The notes under the pieces are model-generated. The model made no database searches. It was not told the DNA's origin and saw only the letters and a list, made by a program, of their open reading frames with translations. Positions 57,360-64,000 of a DNA stretch of 64,000 bases are shown one piece after another. Each line of letters begins with the position of its first letter. Positions within the stretch are counted from its first letter, which is position 1. This DNA comes from Pleurodeles waltl. Lineage: Eukaryota; Chordata; Amphibia; Caudata; Salamandridae. Made by a program: the position numbers and the translations under genes. The stretch lies in contig NC_090443.1 of the NCBI RefSeq assembly GCF_031143425.1, positions 1,056,159,554-1,056,223,553 on the forward strand, in the 5' to 3' direction.

Positions 57360-58815
57360 TTATCTTCCCTCAATTTTTCAACAGAAAAATGCTTGCTCGC
57401 CATCATACATAAAAGCACCATCAAGATCACCACCAACACCAAGGACACCCTAGACAGTGCAGAACACCTACACTTCTTAATTCACATAAACGGCAACACC
57501 ACCCTCAGAGGAACCCTCATTTACAGACCACCAGGACCTCACCCCCCTTTCTGTGATGCCATCACTGACACCATCAGCCCCCACGCCCTCAGCTCCACAG
57601 ACTATATCCTCCTCGGTGACATCAACTTTCACCTGGAAAACACCCATGACCACAACTCCACAGCCCTGCTAGACAACCTCACGAACCTAGGACTCAAACA
57701 ACTGGTCACCTCCCCCACTTACTCAGCAGGACACACGCTGGACGCAATTTTCACCTCCAGCAACCACATAACATTCACACACACCACCGAACTCCACTGG
57801 ACCAACCACCACTGCGCCCACTTCTCCTTCACGAAACCCCTCACCCACTACCGACAACACTCCACACCCTGCCCTATGTGGGACAAGATCCCCACAGAAC
57901 ACCTGAACACCAAGCTCGCACAAGCCACTCCCCCCCACCAACGACCCCAACATCGCTGCCCCCAACTTCACACAATGGCTTACAACCTGCGCAGACTCCC
58001 TCACCCCTCTGAAAAGCAACAACACCACCCGCAACATCAAGACCGTCCCCTGGTTCACCACTGAAATCCAAGCCTCCAAGCGTGAATGCTGCAAAACCGA
58101 GAAAGCTTGGCACCAAGAACCCTCCAAGATCAACTTCTCCACCCTCAAAACCACCATACGCAAACACCACCAACTCATCCGGACCACCAAAAGAGCTTAC
58201 TACAAAGAACACATAGATAGTAACTCACATAACAGCAAAGAACTCTTTACCATCATCAAAGAGCTCACCAAACCTAAATCCTGCAGCAGCGACCCCACTC
58301 ACAGACAAAACCTTTGCAATTCCCTCTCCAACCACTTTCACCTCAAAATCTTAGACATATACAACAGCTTCACACCATCTGCACCGACCAACACCACCAC
58401 TGACACAACCAACAACACCACACCCCCCCACTCCAACGTACTACACACCTGGGCCTCTACCGACGACGAAGAAACTGAAATAACATGAACTCCGTCCACT
58501 CAGACTCCCCGACAGACCCCTGCCCCCATCACATCTTCAACAAGGCCAGCCCAATCATCGCTCCCCAGCTTCGCGCCGTAATCAACAGCTCCTTCGACGA
58601 CACCACCTTCCCAGACGCCTGGAAGCACGCCGAAGTAACCGCACTCCTCAAAAAACCCAAAGCAGACCCGGAAGACCTCATGAACTACCGCCCCATTTCT
58701 CTTCTCCCCTTCCCCGCCAAGGTCGCTGAGAAGATAGTGAACGCCTGCCTGTCTCACTTCCTAGAGGAAAACAACGCACTCAACGCCTCCCAGTCTGGAT
58801 TCCGCAAGAACCACA
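57360..58815 (+). pseudogene. L2-like LINE ORF2: endonuclease and start of RT, truncated
   Basis: The plus frame to 58064 has the AP-endonuclease blocks LHFLIHINGNTTLRGTLIYR, ILLGDINFHLE, GHTLDAIF and a late HWTNHHCAHFSF (SDH-like) block. After a frameshift (~57930) and a degenerate linker, 58485-58815 has RT domains 1-2: ALLKKPKADPEDLMNYRPIS and SQSGFRKNH. The sequence stops abruptly where the LTR begins at 58816. It is related to the LINE at 45.7-48.2 kb (same LHFL...IYRPP block) and is better preserved in the endonuclease. 57090-57340 upstream is AT-rich and uninformative. Confidence 0.8.
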
Positions 58816-61800
58816 TGTAGAAGGCTGGACTGGCTTGTAGTGAGTACCAAGGGGTACTTGCACCTTGCACCAGGCCCAGTTATCCCTTATTAGTGTATAG
58901 GGTGTCTAGCAGCTTAGGCTGATAGATAATGGTAGCTTAGCAGAGCAGCTTAGGCTGAACTAGGAGACGTGTGAAGCTACTACAGTACCACTTAGTGTCA
59001 TATGCACAATATCATAAGAAAACACAATACACAGTTATACTAAAATTAAAGGTACTTTATTTTTATGACAATATGCCAAAGTATCTTAGAGTGTACCCTC
59101 AGTGAGAGGATAGGAAATATACACAAGATATATATACACAATAGTAAAAATATGCAGTATAGTCTTAGAAAACAGTGCAAACAATGTATAGTTACAATAG
59201 GATGCAATGGGGAAACATAGGGATAGGGGCAACACAAACCATATACTCCAGAAGTGGAATGCGAACCACGAATGGACCCCAAACCTATGTGACCTTGTAG
59301 AGGGTCGCTGGGACTATTAGAAAACAGTGAGAGTTAGAAAAATAACCCTCCCCAAGACCCTGAAAAGTGAGTGCAAAGTGCACTAAAGTTACCCTAAGGA
59401 CAAAATAGTCGTGTTAGAGGGAAAATGCAAGGAAAACACAAATCAGCAATGCAACAACGATGGATTCCTGACTGAGGGTACCTGTGGAACAAGGGGACCA
59501 AGTCCAAAAGTCACAAGCAACTCGGAGATGGGCAGATGCCCAAGAAATGCCAGCGGTTGGTGCAAAGAAGCTCTTACTAGGCTGAAGAACTGTGAATACT
59601 GCAGGAACGACAAGGGCTAGAGACTTTCCCTTTGGAGAATGGATCCCCCACGCCTTGGAGAGTCGTGCAGAAGTGTTTTCCCGCCGGATGGACGCCAACA
59701 AGCCTTGCTACACGCAAATCGTGCGTTTGGCGTTTTTGGACGCTGCTGGGGCCCAGGAGGGACCAGGAGGTCGCAAATTGGACCTGCAGAGAGAGGGGAC
59801 GTCGAGCAAGACAAAGAGCCCTCACTGAAGCAGGTAGCACCCGGAGAAGTGCCAGAAACAGGCACTACGAGGATGCGTGAAACGGTGCTCGCCGAAGTTG
59901 CACAAAGGAGTCCCACGTCGCCGGAGACCAACTTAGAAAGTCGTGCAATGCAGGTTAGAGTGCCGTGGACCCAGGCTTGGCTGTGCACGAAGGATTTCCG
60001 CCGGAAGTGCACAGGGGCCGGAGTAGCTTGCAAAGTCGCGGTTCCCAGCAATGCAGCCCAGCGAGGTGAGGCAAGGACTTACCTCCACCAAACTTGGGCT
60101 GAAGAGTCACTGGACTGTGGGGGTCACTTGGACGGTGTCGCTGGATTCGAGGGACCTCGCTCGTCTTGCTGAGAGGAGACCCAAGGGACCGGTAATGCAG
60201 CTTTTTGGTGCCTGCGGTTGCAGGGGGAAGATTCCGTCAACCCACGGGAGATTTCTTCGGAGCTTCTGGTGCAGAGAGGAGGCAGACTACCCCCACAGCA
60301 TGCACAAGCAGGAAAACAGTCGAGAAGGCGGCAGGATCAGCGTTACAGAGTTGCAGTAGTCGTCTTTGCTACTATGTTGCAGGTTTGCAGGCTTCCAGCG
60401 CGGTCAGCGGTCGATTCCTTATCAGAAGGTGAAGAGGGAGATGCAGAGGAACTCGGGTGAGCTCATGCATTCGTTATCTAAAGTTTCCCCAGAGACAGAG
60501 ACCCTAAATAGCCAGAAAAGAGGGTTTGGCTACCTAGGAGAGAGGAAAGGCTACTAACACCTGAAGGAGCCTATCAGCAGGAGTTTCTGACGTCACCTGG
60601 TGGCACTGGCCACTCAGAGCAGTCCAGTGTGCCAGCAGCACCTCTGTTTCCAAGATGGCAGAGGTCTGGAGCACACTGGAGGAGCTATGGACACCTCCCA
60701 GGGGAGGTGCAGGTCAGGGGAGTGGTCACTCCCCTTTCCTTTGTCCAGTTTCGCGCCAGAGCAGGGGCTAAGGGGTCCCTGAACCGGTGTAGACTGGCTT
60801 ATGCAGAATTGGGCACCTCTGTGCCCAACAAAGCATTTCCAGAGGCTGGGGGAGGCTACTCCTCCCCTGCCTTCACACCATTTTCCAAAGGGAGAGGGTG
60901 TCACACCCTCTCTCAGAGGAAGTTCTTTGTTCTGCCATCCTGGGCCAGGCCTGGCTGGACCCCAGGAGGGCAGCTGCCTGTCTGAGGGGTTGGCAGCAGC
61001 AGCAGCTGCAGTGAAACCCCAGGAAGGGCAGTTTGGCAGTACCAGGGTCTGTGCTACAGACCACTGGGATCATGGGATTGTGCCAACTATGCCAGGATGG
61101 TATAGAGGGGGCAATTCCATGATCATAGACATGTTACATGGCCATATTCGGAGTTACCATGGTGAAGCTACATATAGGTAGTGACCTATATGTAGTGCAC
61201 GCGTGTAATGGTGTCCCCGCACTCACAAAGTTCAGGGAATTGGCTCTGAACAATGTGGGGGCACCTTGGCTAGTGCCAGGGTGCCCTCACACTAAGTAAC
61301 TTTGCACCTAACCTTTACCAGGTAAAGGTTAGACATATAGGTGACTTATAAGTTACTTAAGTGCAGTGTAAAATGGCTGTGAAATAACGTGGACGTTATT
61401 TCACTCAGGCTGCAGTGGCAGGCCTGTGTAAGAATTGTCAGAGCTCCCTATGGGTGGCAAAAGAAATGCTGCAGCCCATAGGGATCTCCTGGAACCCGAA
61501 TACCCTGGGTACCTCAGTACCATATACTAGGGAATTATAAGGGTGTTCCAGTAAGCCAATGTAAATTGGTAAAATTGGTCACTAGCCTGTTAGTGACAAT
61601 TTGAAAGTAATGAGAGAGCATAACCACCGAGGTTCTGGTTAGCAGAGCCTCAGTGAGACAGTTAGGCACCACACAGGGAACATATACATGCACACCTATG
61701 AGCACTGGGGCCCTGTGTGACAGGGTCCCAGTGACACATACATATAGGCCACAAACCTATGAGCACTGGGGTCCTGACCAGCAGGATCCCAGTGACACAT

Positions 61801-61960
61801 AACAAACATACTGAAAACATAGTGTTTTCACTATGAGCACTGAGGCCTGGCTATCAGGATCTCAGTGAGACAGTGAAAACAGTGACAAACACCCTGACAT
61901 ACACTCACAAACAGGCCAAAAGTGGGGGTAACAAGGCTAGAAAGAGGCTACCTTCTCACA
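58816..61960 (-). mobile_element. 3' LTR of the gag-pro-only retrotransposon (3145 bp)
   Basis: On minus it starts TGTGAGAAGGTAGCC (61960) and ends CCAGCCTTCTACA (58816). It follows a polypurine tract directly, which fixes the orientation. A two-strand poly(A)-signal block (aaattaaaggtactttatt) is near 59043-59062. A ggggagtggtcactcccc palindrome is at 60718-60735. It interrupts the LINE at 57.36-58.8 kb. The 5' LTR and the duplicated target lie outside the window. Confidence 0.9.
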
Positions 61961-61971
61961 CAACCCCCCCC
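61961..61971 (-). promoter_or_regulatory. Polypurine tract
   Basis: Minus-strand GGGGGGGGTTG abuts the LTR start TGTGAG at 61960, as expected of the plus-strand primer site in LTR retrotransposons. It is 19 nt from the gag-pro stop codon. Confidence 0.75.
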
Positions 61972-61990
61972 GAAACGAAGGACAATAAGG

Positions 61991-64000
61991 CTAACCTTGG
62001 CCAGTTGAGACTTTATTGTCTAAGTGGTGATAAGTAGAGAGTAGCTCTGCAATAGACTGGTTACTCCCTTTATCATCCACTATAAGGTTACTTCCCTGTG
62101 GGGATGTAAACCACCCTGTTTGAAGTTTTTTAGCTAAGCAACAATGTGAAGATGTATTTTCAGAGTTTCTATCAGTAAGTTTTAGTTTAGAGCAGTGGGA
62201 ATTGTCCACTGAACCTATTTGTAGTGATGGAAATGCCAGACAGGGATGCTGTCTCAGAAAAGCCATAGCTGGGCAAAAACTTTGTCCATCTGGCTGGAAG
62301 AGAGAACAGGGATGTTGTTTCTCTTGAGTTGGAGCAGGGCAGGGATGCTGTCCTATGAGCTCCACACTAGGGCAGGGATGCTGTCCTAAGTGTTGTGAGG
62401 TAGTGCAGGGTTTCTGCACTAAAGTTTCTCTGGGAGGGTTGGAGGGATGCTCCATGTTAACTAAAATGGTGCTGTTTTTCTCACCAATGTTAGTTATCCC
62501 ACAGAGAGGTACTTCCACCTCAGGGAGTCCAGCTTTGCCAGCTGATGATTCCCTTGGAACAGGTGCCACCCCAGGAGAGGTTTCTCCCACCACAGGAATA
62601 GTATCCTGAATGGTAGGGTGGTTAGGGGATACTGTGATACCCTTTTTACCTGTTGATGGAGAGGGATCCTGAGTTTTCAGGCCTTCTCTCCTTTGCTTTT
62701 TCATTTCACTTGAAATGAGAGGGAACAATTCCTCAGGGATGCCCAGCATGGCCTCATGGGCATAAAACTCTACATCAGCCCAACCTGAGGCCTCTAGGTC
62801 ATTACCTAAGAGACAGTCTACAGGTAAGCTAGGTGATACCACCACCTGCTTAGGGCCAGTAACTCCACCCCAACTAAACTGAATTATAGCTAAGGGAAGA
62901 AACTTAGTGGAGTTATGGACATCAATAATCTTATACTGTTGTCCAATGATGTGTTGATCAGGGTGCACTAGGTTTTCAGTCACCAAAGTGAAACTGCCAC
63001 CTGTGTCCCTGTAGGCCAAGGCCTCAACACCATTTATTAAAACTGTCTGCCTGTACTTATCCATTGTAAGGGGACAAGCAGCCAGTGTGGCAAGGCCAAT
63101 GCCACTAGGTGTGACAGAAACTGTCTTGGGACTGATGACATCAGTTTCCACTATGGACCCATAAGTGAACCCAACTACACCCTTTGCTTGACTGTTGCCA
63201 GCAGTCCCACCACTAGTACCACTACTGCTAGGGGCACTAGAGCTTGATGTATTAGTGGTGGTAGGCTCAGGGGGTTTACCTGGACAGGACTTATTCCCTG
63301 GCCTATGGCCTCTATTTTTACACACAAAGCACCAAGGCTTTTTAATGTGTGCAGGTTGGGAAGAAGAGGAATAATTTGTTTTATCCCCACCCTCTGAAGA
63401 GTGTTTAAGATTTGAAGTGGGATCTTTGGTTTTACCCTTATCCCCATGCTTATCTTGAGATTTTTCACCATCTTTCTTCTTATTGCCATCTTTGTCACCC
63501 CCTGTATGAACTTTTCTGTTCACCCTTGTTCTGACCCATTTGTCTGCCTTCTTTCCCAATTCTTGGGGAGAGGTCAGATCAGAGTCTACCAGGTACTGGT
63601 GCAACAAATCAGACACACAATTATTAAGTATATGCTCTCTCAGGATTGTGTTATACAGGCTTTCATAATCAGTAACTTTACTGCCATGTAACCACCCCTC
63701 CAAGGCCTTCACTGAATGGTCAATAAAATCAACCCAGTCTTGTGAAGACTCCTTTTTGGTCTCTCTGAACTTTATCCTGTACTGTTCAGTGGTTAAGCCA
63801 TAACCATCCAGGAGTGCATTCTTAAGAACTTGGAAATTATTAGCATCATTTTCTTTCACAGTAAGGAGCCTATCCCTACCTTTTCCACTAAATGATAGCC
63901 ATAGGATAGCAGCCCACTGCTTTTGAGGGACATCCTGTACAGCACAGGCCCTCTCAAGTGCAGCAAACCACTTGTTAATGTCATCCCCCTCCTTATAAGG
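61991..64000 (-). CDS. LTR-retrotransposon gag-protease, open, 5' end outside window
   Basis: Open from the window edge to TAG at 61991-61993, at least 669 codons; no in-frame ATG is needed at 63859 because the frame stays open upstream (GDDINKWFAALERACAVQD begins near 63985). Domains from N to C: capsid with a SCAN-like helix bundle (WVDFIDHSVKALEGWLHG, NNCVSDLLHQYLVDSD; 63750-63570); Lys/Asp-rich linker (63530-63400); zinc knuckle with C-x2-C-x4-H-x6-C spacing (~63335-63285); aspartic protease with AYRDTGGSFTLV (~63015-62980) and LLGNDL (~62810); then a Ser/Pro-rich tail with six 11-residue repeats (Q-[HKS]-[PF]-C) and a stop. No RT, RNase H or integrase follows. Gag forms the particle and the protease processes it, so polymerase must come from elsewhere if the element moves. 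The SCAN-like capsid suggests a Gmr1-type Ty3/Gypsy origin (inference). Confidence 0.9.
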   Translation of the reverse strand, partial: PYKEGDDINKWFAALERACAVQDVPQKQWAAILWLSFSGKGRDRLLTVKENDANNFQVLKNALLDGYGLTTEQYRIKFRETKKESSQDWVDFIDHSVKALEGWLHGSKVTDYESLYNTILREHILNNCVSDLLHQYLVDSDLTSPQELGKKADKWVRTRVNRKVHTGGDKDGNKKKDGEKSQDKHGDKGKTKDPTSNLKHSSEGGDKTNYSSSSQPAHIKKPWCFVCKNRGHRPGNKSCPGKPPEPTTTNTSSSSAPSSSGTSGGTAGNSQAKGVVGFTYGSIVETDVISPKTVSVTPSGIGLATLAACPLTMDKYRQTVLINGVEALAYRDTGGSFTLVTENLVHPDQHIIGQQYKIIDVHNSTKFLPLAIIQFSWGGVTGPKQVVVSPSLPVDCLLGNDLEASGWADVEFYAHEAMLGIPEELFPLISSEMKKQRREGLKTQDPSPSTGKKGITVSPNHPTIQDTIPVVGETSPGVAPVPRESSAGKAGLPEVEVPLCGITNIGEKNSTILVNMEHPSNPPRETLVQKPCTTSQHLGQHPCPSVELIGQHPCPAPTQEKQHPCSLFQPDGQSFCPAMAFLRQHPCLAFPSLQIGSVDNSHCSKLKLTDRNSENTSSHCCLAKKLQTGWFTSPQGSNLIVDDKGSNQSIAELLSTYHHLDNKVSTGQG
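62225..62430 (-). repeat. 33-bp coding repeat at the end of gag-pro
   Basis: Six units of 33 bp on minus encode Q-[HKS]-[PF]-C plus seven variable residues (QHPCPSVELIG, QHPCPAPTQEK, QHPCSLFQPDG and so on). On plus the shared words are gggatgctgtcc. Frame is preserved through all units. Confidence 0.85.

Noticed and set aside
58816..61960. Reading this LTR as a plus-strand 5' LTR
   Set aside because: The ends look alike on both strands, but the G-run next to 61960 is a minus-strand polypurine tract and gag-pro lies on minus upstream of it.
63859..63859. Start of gag-pro at 63859
   Set aside because: The codon is GTG (Val) and the frame remains open with capsid-like sequence up to the window edge, so the true start is outside the window.
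1..64000. tRNA or rRNA genes
   Set aside because: No cloverleaf-like or rRNA-like sequence was recognised on either strand by eye.

Overview
This window looks like intergenic and intronic DNA from a very large vertebrate genome. I infer a salamander, most likely newt-like. The inference rests on dense interleaved transposons of nearly every eukaryotic class, LTRs of 1.8-3.9 kb, a DIRS-type element, L1-like and L2/CR1-like LINEs, and hairpin-rich MITE families with 3-bp target duplications. Nothing looks bacterial or viral-genomic. Species assignment is inference.

Layout. 1-5.66 kb: decayed PIF/Harbinger transposon with a DDE nuclease on the minus strand and a Myb-like partner on the plus strand. 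5.9-9.97 kb: coding-free piggyBac-like element bounded by TTAA and holding two internal tandem arrays. 10.2-10.8 kb: ~63-bp minisatellite fused to a DIRS-like gag-RT fragment (10.8-13.5 kb). 13.5-18.8 kb: 5' half of an LTR retrotransposon (gag-protease plus 5' LTR, minus) broken by two related MITEs. 18.8-28.7 kb: dead endogenous retrovirus on minus, in order gag/protease, RT, RNase H, integrase and a possible env stub, cut by serial-hairpin MITEs. 28.9-30.9 kb: MITE remnant, AT-rich DNA and a GT-rich repeat. 30.9-34.4 kb: 3' part of an L1-like LINE split by a chimeric MITE. 34.4-36.2 kb: pyrimidine-rich minisatellite with higher-order structure. 37.4-37.8 kb: 15-bp minisatellite.

The only cellular gene I recognise is a pi-class glutathione S-transferase on the minus strand. 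Its last two exons lie at 45443-45544 and 41606-41863, with correct splice sites and a close poly(A) signal. The intron between them carries a clean solo LTR (42886-44719) with 5-bp duplications, and the next intron upstream carries an L2-like LINE (45.7-48.2 kb).

49-52 kb holds a run of short foldback elements. 51.97-55.90 kb is a second solo LTR with perfect 5-bp duplications and two nested MITEs. 57.3-58.8 kb is an L2-like LINE interrupted by a third LTR (58816-61960). That LTR is preceded on the minus strand by a polypurine tract and by a long open gag-protease frame running off the window end. No pol lies between gag-protease and the LTR, so this looks like a gag-pro-only LTR element and is the best candidate for a recently active and possibly under-described family. 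The repeated pattern across the window is successive nesting, and several insertions can be undone exactly using paralogous uninterrupted copies present in the same window.
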